A DNA stretch of 64,000 nt, from NCBI GenBank assembly GCA_023429375.1, contig JAEYVY010000007.1:1-64000 (forward strand), in the 5' to 3' direction. Positions 1 to 9,661 of the stretch are shown here, piece by piece. The notes below the pieces were generated by a model. That model ran no database searches and was not told the DNA's origin. It worked only from the letters and a program-made list of their open reading frames with translations. Every line of letters starts with the position of its first letter. The first letter of the stretch is position 1. This stretch comes from Bacteroidota bacterium. Its GTDB lineage: Bacteria > Bacteroidota > Bacteroidia > Bacteroidales > Tannerellaceae. Position numbers and translations under genes: made by a program.

Positions 1-12
1 AAATATACCAAT

Positions 13-44
13 AAGAGCGACCTTTCATCTGAATGGGCGCTCTT
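13..44. terminator. Bidirectional hairpin terminator
   Basis: A perfect 7-bp stem (AAGAGCG pairing with CGCTCTT), extended by two further G-C pairs across a mismatch, closes a loop of about 10 nt. It lies just past the mgtE stop codon. T-rich stretches flank both sides, so it could end the leftward rsmA-mgtE transcript and a rightward transcript from outside the window. Confidence 0.6.
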
Positions 45-71
45 CTTGTTATGTATTAAGATTTCCGTATT

Positions 72-1418
72 TCAGGTAAGAGAAGATACGATAAACATAT
101 AAATCATCATTCCGGTAATGTCGTTCATAATCGAAATAAAAGGACCTGTAGCCAAAGCCGGATCAATCTTCATCTTTGACAGAGTTAGAGGGACAAGCGT
201 CCCTGATATACTTGCAAAAAGAACGACAGAGAACAAACTCAATGAGACAGAAGCCGTTATTCCACTGTCTCCAAGCATAAAGAAATTGTAGATAAACACA
301 ACAAGACTGATAATGCTGGCATTAATCAACGAAACCACCAACTCCTTGCCCAACTGAGGCAAAATATTATCCGGTTTCAAGGTATTGTTTGCTAATCCCT
401 GAACAACGATAGCCGACGACTGAATTCCTACGTTTCCACCAGTTCCACCGATCAAAGGAATAAACAGGGCTATCTTTGGATTAGAAGCAAACCCTCCTTC
501 AAAGCCGCCAAGTATCATCGAATTACTCAATCCGCCTATCATACCGATCAGAAGCCACGGAAGGCGGGCTGCCGTCTGCAGGAAAACGGTGTCTGTTGTT
601 TCAACGTCTTTCGAGATACCTGATGCCAATTGATATTCACGTTCATGTTGTTCACGTACTTCATCCATCACGTCGTCAATCGTAATGCGCCCGACTAGAC
701 GTCCTATACTATCAATAACTGGAAGCGCCACTAGGTCATATTTTTCGATGGCATTAACTACTTCTTCCACACTATCATCGACATGAACGACAATAGGGTC
801 TTTTTTCATTACGTGTTTTATCTTGGAGACAGATGGACTTGTAATCAGCTTTTTCAAAGGTAGAACTCCTTTTAATCGCTCATCATCATCGACAACGTAT
901 ACATAGTAAATCTCGTCTACTTCTTCAGCTTGAGAACGCATTTCATCGATACAACGGGGCATACTCCAATTCTCGTTTACCACGATCATTTCGGTACCCA
1001 TTAACCCCCCGGCCGTATCTTCATCATACTTTAACAGGTCAACGATATCACCAGCCTGTTCCAAGTCCTGGATATGGGAAAGGATTTCCTCTTGTCTATC
1101 CTCATCGAGTTCCCTCATAAGATCCACCGCATCGTCTGTCTCCATATTGTCGACAAACTGCTTGGCAATAACCTCATTAGGAAGTTCTTTCAGAAGTTGA
1201 TGGCGTTCATCGTCATCAAGCTCCATCAATACGTCTGCGGCTTTTTCACCATCTAGAAGCAAATAAAGGAAAATAGCTTCCTTCAGATCAACTTCGTGAT
1301 ACAATTCGGCAATATCAGCCGGATGAAGTTCCTGCAACAATTCTTTTGCTTTCGCTTCATCTTTTATCTCGATAATGTGACGGAAATTATCAATATATTC
1401 TTTTGTTAATTCAATCAT
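72..1418 (-). CDS. mgtE: Magnesium transporter MgtE
   Basis: This is a 448-aa Mg2+ channel of the inner membrane with the full MgtE layout. An acidic helical N-domain covers roughly residues 1-130. Two CBS domains follow (about 135-255), and they sense cytosolic Mg2+ in this family. The C-terminal pore domain has five hydrophobic segments and includes the conserved stretch PLIGGTGGNVGIQS. Length is normal. It is the second gene of a leftward pair, 12 nt after rsmA, and the two are probably co-transcribed. The start ATG directly follows the rsmA stop region. A hairpin at 13-44 ends the transcript. Family assignment is secure; substrate specificity is taken from the family. Confidence 0.95.
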   Translation of the reverse strand: MIELTKEYIDNFRHIIEIKDEAKAKELLQELHPADIAELYHEVDLKEAIFLYLLLDGEKAADVLMELDDDERHQLLKELPNEVIAKQFVDNMETDDAVDLMRELDEDRQEEILSHIQDLEQAGDIVDLLKYDEDTAGGLMGTEMIVVNENWSMPRCIDEMRSQAEEVDEIYYVYVVDDDERLKGVLPLKKLITSPSVSKIKHVMKKDPIVVHVDDSVEEVVNAIEKYDLVALPVIDSIGRLVGRITIDDVMDEVREQHEREYQLASGISKDVETTDTVFLQTAARLPWLLIGMIGGLSNSMILGGFEGGFASNPKIALFIPLIGGTGGNVGIQSSAIVVQGLANNTLKPDNILPQLGKELVVSLINASIISLVVFIYNFFMLGDSGITASVSLSLFSVVLFASISGTLVPLTLSKMKIDPALATGPFISIMNDITGMMIYMFIVSSLT

Positions 1419-1430
1419 GGGCTTCTGGCT

Positions 1431-2237
1431 TTATGCCGGAGTCTGCGATTCCGGATTAGTTCTCAAATTACGTTCTACTATCTCTGTAAGTTCAACAAAC
1501 TGCTCTACAGATAGTTGTTCAGGCCGTTTGTTGAATATGGGTAAATGATAGTCCGGACATTCTTTACCTAAAAGAGGTTTAATCGAGTTACGCAGCGTTT
1601 TGCGTCGTTGATTGAACGTTGTCTTGACGACAGTTTTAAATAATTGTTCATCACATCCAAGAGATGTCCGTCCGTTGCGGGTGGCACGAATCACTCCGCT
1701 TTTGACCTTCGGAGGAGGGTCGAACACCGTTTCACTCACCGTGAAAAGGTATTCCACATCGTACCATGCTTGTAGTAAGACACTCAGGATTCCATACGCT
1801 TTACTTCCGGGGCGAGAGGCGAGCCGTTCGGCCACTTCTTTCTGCAACATACCGGAACAACAAGGTATTTGATCTTTATATTCTAGAATCTTGAAAAATA
1901 TCTGGGTAGATATATTGTATGGATAGTTACCTATCACACAAAATTCTGAAGTAAATAGTTTAGCTAAATCAAGTTTGAGGAAATCTCCTTCAATAATCTT
2001 TTCGTTAAGTTCGGGAAAATGCTCTTCTAAATAAGCAACTGATTCTTTGTCTATTTCAACAACAGACAAGTTATGCCCACCATCCAGCAGGAAGCGCGTG
2101 AGCACACCCATTCCCGGGCCAACTTCCAAAATAGGAAGATTCATATAACCGGATACAGTCCCGGCTATACGCTGTGCAACCTGCATATCTTTCAAGAAAT
2201 GCTGGCCTAAAGCTTTCTTCGGTTTTACTACTCTCAT
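1431..2237 (-). CDS. rsmA: 16S rRNA adenine dimethyltransferase RsmA (KsgA)
   Basis: The 268-aa protein dimethylates two adjacent adenines in the 3'-terminal helix of 16S rRNA, a late step in 30S assembly. The N-terminal KKALGQHFLKD motif, the SAM-binding motif EVGPGMGVLT (about residue 39) and the catalytic motif NYPYNIST (about 104) are all visible; NYPYN replaces the more usual NLPYN. The C-terminal small domain holds the FNQRRKTLRNS stretch typical of the family. It is the first gene of the rsmA-mgtE transcript and is divergent from the membrane protein at 2334, with about 95 bp between the two starts. Confidence 0.96.
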   Translation of the reverse strand: MRVVKPKKALGQHFLKDMQVAQRIAGTVSGYMNLPILEVGPGMGVLTRFLLDGGHNLSVVEIDKESVAYLEEHFPELNEKIIEGDFLKLDLAKLFTSEFCVIGNYPYNISTQIFFKILEYKDQIPCCSGMLQKEVAERLASRPGSKAYGILSVLLQAWYDVEYLFTVSETVFDPPPKVKSGVIRATRNGRTSLGCDEQLFKTVVKTTFNQRRKTLRNSIKPLLGKECPDYHLPIFNKRPEQLSVEQFVELTEIVERNLRTNPESQTPA

Positions 2238-2280
2238 CCACTTCCCGTATTGTTATCCGTTAATTTTTAATTATAATGTT

Positions 2281-2288
2281 TATCTTTG
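2281..2288 (+). promoter_or_regulatory. Bacteroidetes -7 promoter element
   Basis: TATCTTTG matches the Bacteroidetes -7 consensus TAnnTTTG exactly. It lies 45 bp before the ATG at 2334 and argues for that start over the in-frame TTG at 2286, which overlaps the promoter. Confidence 0.65.
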
Positions 2289-2333
2289 CCGAAGCACAAA
2301 AATACAATAAAAAAATTAGTATCTTTACTGTAT

Positions 2334-3350
2334 ATGGATTTTAAAAGCATTCTCCGCACAATTGTAAAAGTCTTTATCCCTTTGGCTTTCGGTTGTTTAC
2401 TTCTTTGGTACCTATATAAAGAAATGGATTTTCAGGAGATTTGGAATGTTATCCGTAGAGGAGTTCGATACGATATCATTTTATTTTCCTTATTGTTTGG
2501 TTTAGGCGCAAATATAATCCGCTCTTTACGCTGGGGTTTGCTTATCGGGTCGTTAGGAGAACGATATAAAACTAAAAATATCATTTATGCAGTTTTAGGT
2601 AATTACGCACTCAACTTGGTTCTACCACGTGTAGGCGAAGTATGGCGATGTGGAATGATCACGCGGTATGAGAAAATATCTTTCTCAAAATTACTCGGAA
2701 CACTCTTTGTTGACAGGGTCAGCGATACCATAATGGTAGGATTGATTACCCTATTTATTTTCATTTTCAACTTCAACTTTTTTACAAGCTTTTTAGCACG
2801 AAACCCGGCATTATTAGATGGTTTTCAGGCTATGTTCGATTCTATCTGGCTCTATCTGATTGTCGTAGTCATTGCTATAGCCCTCTGGTTCATATTTACC
2901 TACATGAAAAACTTTGCGTTGGTAAAAAAAGCCAAAGAAATGCTTAAAAACATCTGGGCTGGCATCAAGAGTATCTGGCTTATGAAACAGAAAGGTCTGT
3001 TTTTATTACAGACCTTATTAATCTGGGTTGGATATTTTTGTTATTTTTACATCACGTTCTATGCTTTTGACTTTACCCGCGACCTAGGTATAGGGGTAGG
3101 ATTGATTGCATTTACGATGAGTAGCATTGGAGTGGCTGTCCCTGTACAAGGAGGAATCGGACCTTGGCATTTTATGGTGATTGCCACTTTGGTTTTGTTT
3201 GGGGTTAAGGAAACAGATGCCGCTGCTTTTGCCTTAGTCGTTCATACTGTCCAAACCGTTTGGACCGGATTGTGTGGCTTATTCGGAGTTGTAGCCCTTC
3301 CTTTCGCCAATAAAGAATATAAGCCGGCTACCGACACGTCAAAAATATGA
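2334..3350 (+). CDS. Flippase-like membrane protein (LPG synthase TM domain family)
   Basis: This integral membrane protein of 338 aa has about eight hydrophobic segments and belongs to the lysylphosphatidylglycerol synthase TM region / UPF0104 family (YbhN-like, AglD-like). Visible family features are the N-terminal RSLRWGLLIG stretch, the RVGEVWRCGMITRYE loop and the late GGIGPWHF motif. Relatives act in lipid or sugar-lipid handling, but the function of stand-alone members is unknown. The ATG at 2334 is chosen because a TAnnTTTG promoter lies at 2281-2288 and an upstream TTG would have to initiate inside it. The pepD gene follows in the same direction. Confidence 0.8.
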   Translation: MDFKSILRTIVKVFIPLAFGCLLLWYLYKEMDFQEIWNVIRRGVRYDIILFSLLFGLGANIIRSLRWGLLIGSLGERYKTKNIIYAVLGNYALNLVLPRVGEVWRCGMITRYEKISFSKLLGTLFVDRVSDTIMVGLITLFIFIFNFNFFTSFLARNPALLDGFQAMFDSIWLYLIVVVIAIALWFIFTYMKNFALVKKAKEMLKNIWAGIKSIWLMKQKGLFLLQTLLIWVGYFCYFYITFYAFDFTRDLGIGVGLIAFTMSSIGVAVPVQGGIGPWHFMVIATLVLFGVKETDAAAFALVVHTVQTVWTGLCGLFGVVALPFANKEYKPATDTSKI

Positions 3351-3432
3351 TTGCTCACGATTGTCTACTGTAAGATATTCCTGCAGTTTACCATCCGGAG
3401 AGACTTATATTATAAATTTAAATCTTAGCGCT

Positions 3433-4887
3433 ATGTCAGAAGAACTTAGGAATCTTTCTCCGAAACATGTCTGGGGTTATTTTCACGACCTTACACAGAT
3501 CCCCCGCCCAACTGGAAAAATGGAAGCAGTAACCAGCTATGTCATTAATTTCGGAAAAAACCTGGGCCTCGAAACTCTACAAGACGAAGTAGGGAACGTC
3601 GTAATCCGTAAACCGGCAACGCAGGGTTATGAAGGACGACCGACTGTTATCCTTCAGGCTCACTTGGACATGGTGCCACAGAAAAATTCACATATCGAAC
3701 ATGATTTCGAAAAAGACCCTATCGTTGCCTATATAGATGGCGATTGGGTAACCGCTAAAAATACAACGCTGGGAGCGGACAATGGAATCGGAGTTGCCTA
3801 TGCTATGGCTGTTCTCTCAGATACAACACTCAAACATGGCCCGATTGAAGCCCTTTTCACCGTAGATGAAGAAGTAGGCATGGATGGTGCTTTCGGATTA
3901 AAACCCGGATTTCTCAAAGGAGGAATACTCATCAACTGCGATTCCGAAAAAGAAGGAGAGCTATTTGTTGGCTGTGCTGGCGGAGCCGACATGAACATTT
4001 CACTTCAATTCAAAAACGACTCATATGTCCCCGAAGGCGATGTTGCTGTAAAACTAAGCCTCACTGGACTAAAAGGCGGACATTCCGGAGTGGATATTCA
4101 TTTAGGAAGAGCCAATGCCAATAAATTGATGTTCCGCTTCCTGAAAGAGGCTGTCTGTGATTATGGTGCTCGCCTGGCATCTGTTCAAGGGGGATCACTC
4201 CGCAATGCAATTCCACGTGAAGCATTTGCCGTAGTTACAATTCCGGGAGACAATGCTGAAGTTCTTTGGGAACTTGTTGCAGACTATCAGGATATGTATA
4301 AAATGGAATATGCCGGAATTGAGGACAATATATCTTTTGTTGCAACAGAAGAGCCCCTACCAACATCACTCATCCCTGAAGAAATTCAAGACGATCTGAT
4401 TAATGCCATTGAAGCTTGTCAAAATGGCGTTTTAAGCATGCTCAACGATTTTCCGGGAACAGTCGAGTCTTCTTCCAATCTGGCTATCGTTAAGATTGAA
4501 AACGGACAGGCAGATATCAAGATTCTGGTACGCAGTTCCTCTGAAACGAGAAAACAAGCTGTATGTTCTAGCTTAGAGAGTGTCTTTGCTTTGGCAGGAG
4601 CAAAAGTTGAACAAGGAAGCGGCTACAATGGCTGGCAACCGAATATCAAATCGCCTATCTTGAATTTGATGAAGGAAACATACAAAGAGATGTATGGCAT
4701 AGAACCATCCGTTAAGGTGATGCATGCCGGTCTCGAATGTGGAATCATCCAAGGAGCCTATCCGGAAATGGACATGATTTCCATCGGACCAGACTTGGAA
4801 TACCCTCACTCTCCGGACGAACGCGTAAGCATCTCTTCAGTCGAAAAAGTATGGAAGTTTATTACTTTCGCTTTAGAAAGAATTTAA
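3433..4887 (+). CDS. pepD: Aminoacyl-histidine dipeptidase (M20 family)
   Basis: A cytosolic M20C metallodipeptidase of 484 aa, essentially the length of E. coli PepD (485 aa), which cleaves Xaa-His dipeptides such as carnosine. The metal-binding and catalytic positions are in place: HLDMVP near residue 77, the bridging Asp in GADNGIG near 116, the Glu pair in VDEEVG near 146, and HAGLECG plus the final SPDERV segment near the C-terminus. The dimerisation lid begins around KGGHSGVDIHLG. The ATG at 3433 is preferred over an in-frame TTG 72 nt upstream, because homologs begin with this MSEELRNLSP-like sequence. A strong terminator follows. Confidence 0.93.
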   Translation: MSEELRNLSPKHVWGYFHDLTQIPRPTGKMEAVTSYVINFGKNLGLETLQDEVGNVVIRKPATQGYEGRPTVILQAHLDMVPQKNSHIEHDFEKDPIVAYIDGDWVTAKNTTLGADNGIGVAYAMAVLSDTTLKHGPIEALFTVDEEVGMDGAFGLKPGFLKGGILINCDSEKEGELFVGCAGGADMNISLQFKNDSYVPEGDVAVKLSLTGLKGGHSGVDIHLGRANANKLMFRFLKEAVCDYGARLASVQGGSLRNAIPREAFAVVTIPGDNAEVLWELVADYQDMYKMEYAGIEDNISFVATEEPLPTSLIPEEIQDDLINAIEACQNGVLSMLNDFPGTVESSSNLAIVKIENGQADIKILVRSSSETRKQAVCSSLESVFALAGAKVEQGSGYNGWQPNIKSPILNLMKETYKEMYGIEPSVKVMHAGLECGIIQGAYPEMDMISIGPDLEYPHSPDERVSISSVEKVWKFITFALERI

Positions 4888-4910
4888 AGGATAGTCAATA
4901 AAATAAAAGT

Positions 4911-4945
4911 AGTACGTTATTAGGTATAGACTGAAATAACGTACT
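4911..4945 (+). terminator. Intrinsic terminator after pepD
   Basis: A perfect 11-bp stem (AGTACGTTATT pairing with AATAACGTACT) closes a 13-nt loop and is followed by a T-rich tail (tcttttatc). It lies 24 bp after the pepD stop. Confidence 0.85.
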
Positions 4946-4981
4946 TCTTTTATCTATATACCACCACAAGCTAATACAATT

Positions 4982-6070
4982 ATGAGAATAGATTTGACTA
5001 AACAAAGAATAATTTTTAGCCTCTTTTTTTCAGTATTCGTCCTTTATTCCGGGAATATGTATTCACAGCATATAAAGAGTGACTCGGTATTATCGAAATT
5101 AATCGAAATGCCTTTGAAAAATATATTTGTAGAATATCCTAATAAACCGGGCCATACGTATGTGAGCGCCGATGAAGTTAGACTCTCCCCGCGTGATCTA
5201 CATCCTGTATTTTATGGTTGTTTCGATTGGCATAGCAGTGTTCACGGTCATTGGATGTTGGTTCGTCTGTTAAGAAACTATCCAAACTCAAAACTGAACG
5301 ACAAAATTATTCAAACACTAAATGCCTCGTTGAATAAAGAAAATATAGAAAAAGAGGCTGCTTACTTCGACCGATCCGACCTGGCAAAGTCATTTGAACG
5401 GACATATGGCTGGGCTTGGGTACTAAAACTCGATGAAGAACTTTATCTATTGAACACGGAAGAAGGAAAGAAATGGCACAAAAATCTTCAACCTCTTACT
5501 AAAAAAATTGTCGAACTATGGAAAGCCTATCTACCTAAACAATCATACCCCACTCGGGTGGGTACCCATAACAATTCTGCATTTGCATTGGGTTTTGCTA
5601 TCGACTGGGCCAGAACAGTTAAGGACAAAGACTTTGAATCAGCCCTTATTGAAAAGGCAAAGGCATTCTATCTCGACGAAAAAGACACACCCTCCTACCT
5701 GGAGCCGGATGGAACTGATTTCTTCTCTCCTTCATTGCTTATAGCTGATTTGATGGCCCGAGTTCTTCCTGATCAGCAATATGATAGTTGGTTCGATTTA
5801 TTTATCAGCAGCAGAGGGGTTAAGAATTTATGTGAATCACCCACAGTCAGCGACTTGAATGACTACCAAATTGTTCACTTAGTAGGCCTCTCCTTCTCCC
5901 GTTCTTGGTGCATGCGAACTATTGCAGAGAAAATGCAGGAAGGAAATCCTTACAAAAAACTATTTACAGAAAAGTCTATAGAACTTTTCCAGACAGGTAT
6001 ATCACAAATATTCCTGTCAAATTACGGAGGTGATCATTGGTTGGCTACCTTCGCTATTTACGCAGATTAA
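4982..6070 (+). CDS. Secreted DUF2891 family protein
   Basis: A 362-aa protein with an N-terminal signal peptide (hydrophobic IIFSLFFSVFVLYSG, then SQH). The rest matches DUF2891: HPVFYGCFDWHSSVHGHWML near residue 74, TYGWAWVLKLDEEL near 139, and a C-terminal GGDHWLATFAIY segment. The family is predicted to be an all-alpha barrel of unknown biochemical role. Many His, Trp and Asp residues line the conserved motifs, which would fit an enzyme, but no reaction is known to me. The gene stands alone between the pepD terminator and a new promoter at 6097. Confidence 0.8.
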   Translation: MRIDLTKQRIIFSLFFSVFVLYSGNMYSQHIKSDSVLSKLIEMPLKNIFVEYPNKPGHTYVSADEVRLSPRDLHPVFYGCFDWHSSVHGHWMLVRLLRNYPNSKLNDKIIQTLNASLNKENIEKEAAYFDRSDLAKSFERTYGWAWVLKLDEELYLLNTEEGKKWHKNLQPLTKKIVELWKAYLPKQSYPTRVGTHNNSAFALGFAIDWARTVKDKDFESALIEKAKAFYLDEKDTPSYLEPDGTDFFSPSLLIADLMARVLPDQQYDSWFDLFISSRGVKNLCESPTVSDLNDYQIVHLVGLSFSRSWCMRTIAEKMQEGNPYKKLFTEKSIELFQTGISQIFLSNYGGDHWLATFAIYAD

Positions 6071-6096
6071 AAGATACTTTATATTACAATTTTCAA

Positions 6097-6104
6097 TAAG
6101 TTTG
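6097..6104 (+). promoter_or_regulatory. Bacteroidetes -7 promoter element
   Basis: TAAGTTTG matches TAnnTTTG and lies 26 bp before the ATG at 6131, so the DUF5916 gene probably has its own promoter. Confidence 0.6.
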
Positions 6105-6130
6105 CAGCGTTGACCTTAAATTAATTACCG

Positions 6131-8782
6131 ATGAAAAACTGGTTGATCCTTTCGCTTTCCTTTCTTTCTCTTGCTGGGTATTCTCAAGAGAATAAAGATG
6201 TCATGATTCCTTTTGAAGATGCTTATAAACGGACTTACAATATTACTCGAATAGACGAAAGTGAACGCCCGTCTATCGATGGAAAATTGGATGAGATACT
6301 TTGGAATGAGCGCGGTGAATGGTCGGCCGACTTTACACAAGTAACCCCCTATGAACGGGTAAAGTCACCCTCCCCAACCCGCCTGAAATTATTCTATGAC
6401 AGCAAAAACATCTATGTTGGAGTGTATTGTAAAGATGCACATCCCGACCAAATGAATGCTTTTATAGGTAATAGGGATGATAATAGTAACGGAGACCTGA
6501 TAAGCATTGCATTTGATACGTATCATGATTATCGTGCAGCTCCGGAGTTCAACATAAATCTCGGGGGAAATAAAACTGATCTTGTAGTAACCGATAAACT
6601 GTCTGTCAATCTGAGTTGGAATGCTATTTGGGAGGGACGGACACATATAAATAAAGAAGATTCGAGTTGGACGGCCGAGTTGCGTATCCCATTTAGCCAG
6701 CTTCGCTATAACACTAAAACAGAAAATGAAGTATGGGGATTGCACGTGCGACGAATCATCAGACGCAACAATGAAGTGCAAAACTGGAGCCTTATCCCTC
6801 TTAAAAACAATGGGCATGTCTTTTCATTTGGAGAAGTGCATGGAATGAAAGATCTCCCCAAACCAAAAGGTATAGAGTTTTTACCTTATACCATGGGTAA
6901 GTACAGAAACGAACCCAAAATAGCAGGAAGCCCGTTTCAAAAAGGGAATGAATGGAAAGGAGGCATAGGCCTAGACGCAAAGCTTGCGCTCAATGATTAT
7001 ACGATGGACCTTACTGTCAATCCGGATTATGGACAGATAGAATTAGACCCATCTGTTATGAACCTATCTGCTTATGAAACTTTCTACGATGAAAAACGAC
7101 CGTTCTTCCTCGAAGGGAAGCACATTCTCGAATTTGCAAACGAAGCGGATATGATGTTCTACAGTCGTCGTATCGGGGCCATGTCGTCTTATCAGCCCAA
7201 GGGAATAGATAATGTTAACAGTTTCTCTGAAACCCTGGCCAATGTACCTATTATAGGAGCACTGAAACTAACAGGAACAAACAAAAAAGGATTGACTATC
7301 GGTCTGATGGAAAGTATAACAGCACAAACGTCTGCCAAAGTAATGCGAAACGGCGAAAACAGCAAAGAAATTACGGAGCCGTTGACTAATTATACTATAG
7401 CACGTGTACAAAAGAATTGGGAAGGCAACACCTTATTAGGAGGTATGCTAACTTCGGTCAATCGCAATCTTAACCAACCCTATTTAAAAAAAGAAATGAT
7501 AAAAAACGCCTATACAGCAGGAATCGACTTTACACAATATTTCGCCGATAGATTATATTATCTGGAGACAAAAGGCATGTTCAGCTCTTTACATGGTTCT
7601 GAGCAGGCGATGGCGAAGAGAATTACGAATGCCACCCACTATTACCACCGTGAATCCGGGCAATCATACCTTGATCCTGAGTCTCAAAAGAAAACTCTTC
7701 AAGGTACCGGGGGATATGTCAAAGCCGGCCGCAGGGGAAATGCACAATGGAATTATTCGCAGACTTTCAGCTGGTCATCACCCGGTTTCGACCTCAACGA
7801 TGTGGGCTATTTGAAACAAGCCGATTTTCTTTACAATGAATCGGAAATTATGTTTCGCAAAACCGACATTCTCGGCCCATTCAGATATTTAGCTTTAAAC
7901 TTAACTCAGAAGAACACCTGGAATTATGGAGGCACCTCCATCAACAACGACATAGCTTTGCGTTGGAGAAGTCTTACAACAAAACGACGCTTTAATGTCG
8001 ATATCAAAGAAACTTTCAGTTGGAATACGGTAGACAGTCGTATCCTGAGAGGAGGTCCGGACATGCGTTATGGAGCGAATTTTACAACCAATGCTATTTT
8101 CAATACAGACCAGGCCAAAAAGGTAGTATTTAAGCTACAATATGATGGGCGATATTATCCAACAGAAGAAACAGCCTATAACCTCATAAAGCCGAGCCTC
8201 ATCTTCCGTTTAGGTAATCATATACACCTGACGGGGCAGTTCGATTATGCTTGGAATAAGGATAATCAACAATATGTAGCCCGGATTCTATCTGAAGGAT
8301 ACGGAGCTAACCGCTACGTTGTTGCGCAAATGAAACAAAACACGTATGGTATAACCTTGAGAGCTCAGGTAAATATAACGCCTGATCTATCTATCCAATA
8401 TTATGGAGCACCCTTTACTTCTGTTGCAAAATATAAACAGTTCAAACTGGCAGCAGAAACCATGTCACACAACTATGACAAGCGCTTTCATGTTATCAAG
8501 GACAACGAGATTGTCCTAAACGAGAATCAATATCAGGTAGACGGTGAAAACGGACGTTTCAACTTCAAAAATCCGGATTTCAGCTTCAACGAATTCCGCT
8601 CTAATCTGGTTATCCGTTGGGAATATCTCCCAGGTTCCACCCTCTATTTTGTATGGGAAAATAGTCGTACCAACCGCGACGACCTATACCGTTCAGGCTG
8701 GAATAACAACTTGGATCGTTTATTCGGTCTCTCGGCAAATAACACATTGGTCATGAAGATTAACTATTGGTTCGCACTCTGA
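6131..8782 (+). CDS. DUF5916 outer-membrane protein with CBM9-like domain
   Basis: An 883-aa secreted protein. After a signal peptide (residues 1-18, ending AGYSQ) comes a carbohydrate-binding family 9-like beta-sandwich at about 40-240. It opens with the hallmark RPSIDGKLDEILWNE and includes ISIAFDTYHD and AELRIPFSQLRY. The remainder is DUF5916, marked by NPDYGQIELDP and the EKRPFFLEG stretch, with alternating aromatic strands like an outer-membrane beta-barrel. The last residue pattern (MKINYWFAL) fits a barrel end strand. Relatives are common in Bacteroidetes, often near carbohydrate genes, but have no assigned reaction. It has its own promoter. Confidence 0.82.
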   Translation: MKNWLILSLSFLSLAGYSQENKDVMIPFEDAYKRTYNITRIDESERPSIDGKLDEILWNERGEWSADFTQVTPYERVKSPSPTRLKLFYDSKNIYVGVYCKDAHPDQMNAFIGNRDDNSNGDLISIAFDTYHDYRAAPEFNINLGGNKTDLVVTDKLSVNLSWNAIWEGRTHINKEDSSWTAELRIPFSQLRYNTKTENEVWGLHVRRIIRRNNEVQNWSLIPLKNNGHVFSFGEVHGMKDLPKPKGIEFLPYTMGKYRNEPKIAGSPFQKGNEWKGGIGLDAKLALNDYTMDLTVNPDYGQIELDPSVMNLSAYETFYDEKRPFFLEGKHILEFANEADMMFYSRRIGAMSSYQPKGIDNVNSFSETLANVPIIGALKLTGTNKKGLTIGLMESITAQTSAKVMRNGENSKEITEPLTNYTIARVQKNWEGNTLLGGMLTSVNRNLNQPYLKKEMIKNAYTAGIDFTQYFADRLYYLETKGMFSSLHGSEQAMAKRITNATHYYHRESGQSYLDPESQKKTLQGTGGYVKAGRRGNAQWNYSQTFSWSSPGFDLNDVGYLKQADFLYNESEIMFRKTDILGPFRYLALNLTQKNTWNYGGTSINNDIALRWRSLTTKRRFNVDIKETFSWNTVDSRILRGGPDMRYGANFTTNAIFNTDQAKKVVFKLQYDGRYYPTEETAYNLIKPSLIFRLGNHIHLTGQFDYAWNKDNQQYVARILSEGYGANRYVVAQMKQNTYGITLRAQVNITPDLSIQYYGAPFTSVAKYKQFKLAAETMSHNYDKRFHVIKDNEIVLNENQYQVDGENGRFNFKNPDFSFNEFRSNLVIRWEYLPGSTLYFVWENSRTNRDDLYRSGWNNNLDRLFGLSANNTLVMKINYWFAL

Positions 8783-8818
8783 CGGGTATTTCAGAGAAGT
8801 TCCAATAGGAATGCATGG

Positions 8819-8858
8819 CTTATGTAGCTTATCTATGATACTTGATAAGTTGTATAAG
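8819..8858. terminator. Possible hairpin between convergent genes
   Basis: An imperfect stem (CTTAT/ATAAG outside, CTTATC/GATAAG inside) falls in the 93-bp gap between the DUF5916 gene and the leftward ccsA end. There is no clear U-tract, so a terminator role is only likely from its position. Confidence 0.35.
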
Positions 8859-8875
8859 CACTAAAACCATAAGAT

Positions 8876-9661
8876 TTAGTTAGAATAAACATGTATACTA
8901 CCAGCTGCCGAGGGTAGATAGTTTACTCCAATCCAGGTAATCATAAGCAAAAGAAATGCGAAGGGCAGCATCCAGAGCGTCACACGAGGCCATGATGGTT
9001 TGAGCCTCATATGTATATAGACCAGATAGGCTGCCGATGTAATAAAAGCCCAAGTCTCTTTGGGATCCCACGACCAATAATGTCCCCAGGCTTCTTTTGC
9101 CCAAATTGCTCCCATCAGCATGCCGAGCATTAGGAATCCAAATCCGATATAAACAACATTATCAGTAAGGCGATACAGGTTCTCATCTGTCACTCCCTTT
9201 GTATGATTTCTCAGTAGAATAAACGATGCAATCGTTGCTGCACCGAGCATCGCATATGATAGAATATAAACAGTCACATGAGGAACAAACCAATAGCTCT
9301 GCAAGGCAGGCATCAGATTTGTTGAGTGAATCTCTGGTTTGAAGATGTTTACACAGACAAAGACACAGGCTACGATAGCAGAAAAGGATAAAAGCCAAGC
9401 ATACTGCCAATGTTTGTAGGTAATATATCCGATGGTTGCCAGAAAGAAAGAATACCACAACCTTGTTTCTCCGATAGTACGCAATGGAGGCCTCTCCTGC
9501 CCTATCCATAAACCTATAATAAAAACGGCAAAAATCGCAATTCCGCCCATCATCAACCCATCAGCCATACGATTTTTTTTCGTTTTATAAACCAAGCTTC
9601 CGGCACCGAGCCAGCAAGCCATGGCAGGCAAGGCAAACCACAAAAAAACGTCCCAAGTCAT
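8876..9661 (-). CDS. ccsA: Cytochrome c biogenesis protein CcsA
   Basis: This 261-aa inner-membrane protein has about eight hydrophobic segments and the tryptophan-rich heme-handling motif WGHYWSWDPKETWAF, which identifies the CcsA/CcmC/CcmF haem-handling family. With ResB it forms the system II machinery that exports haem and attaches it to CxxCH motifs. The start is the ATG at 9661, which overlaps the resB stop as ATGA; a longer frame reaching 9754 would run back into resB. It is the last gene of the nrf transcript, so the haem ligation machinery is made with its multihaem clients. Confidence 0.92.
   Translation of the reverse strand: MTWDVFLWFALPAMACWLGAGSLVYKTKKNRMADGLMMGGIAIFAVFIIGLWIGQERPPLRTIGETRLWYSFFLATIGYITYKHWQYAWLLSFSAIVACVFVCVNIFKPEIHSTNLMPALQSYWFVPHVTVYILSYAMLGAATIASFILLRNHTKGVTDENLYRLTDNVVYIGFGFLMLGMLMGAIWAKEAWGHYWSWDPKETWAFITSAAYLVYIHMRLKPSWPRVTLWMLPFAFLLLMITWIGVNYLPSAAGSIHVYSN

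Noticed and set aside
6389..6817. 142-codon frame opposite the DUF5916 gene
   Set aside because: It lies entirely inside a well-supported gene, with no promoter or family resemblance; antisense shadow.
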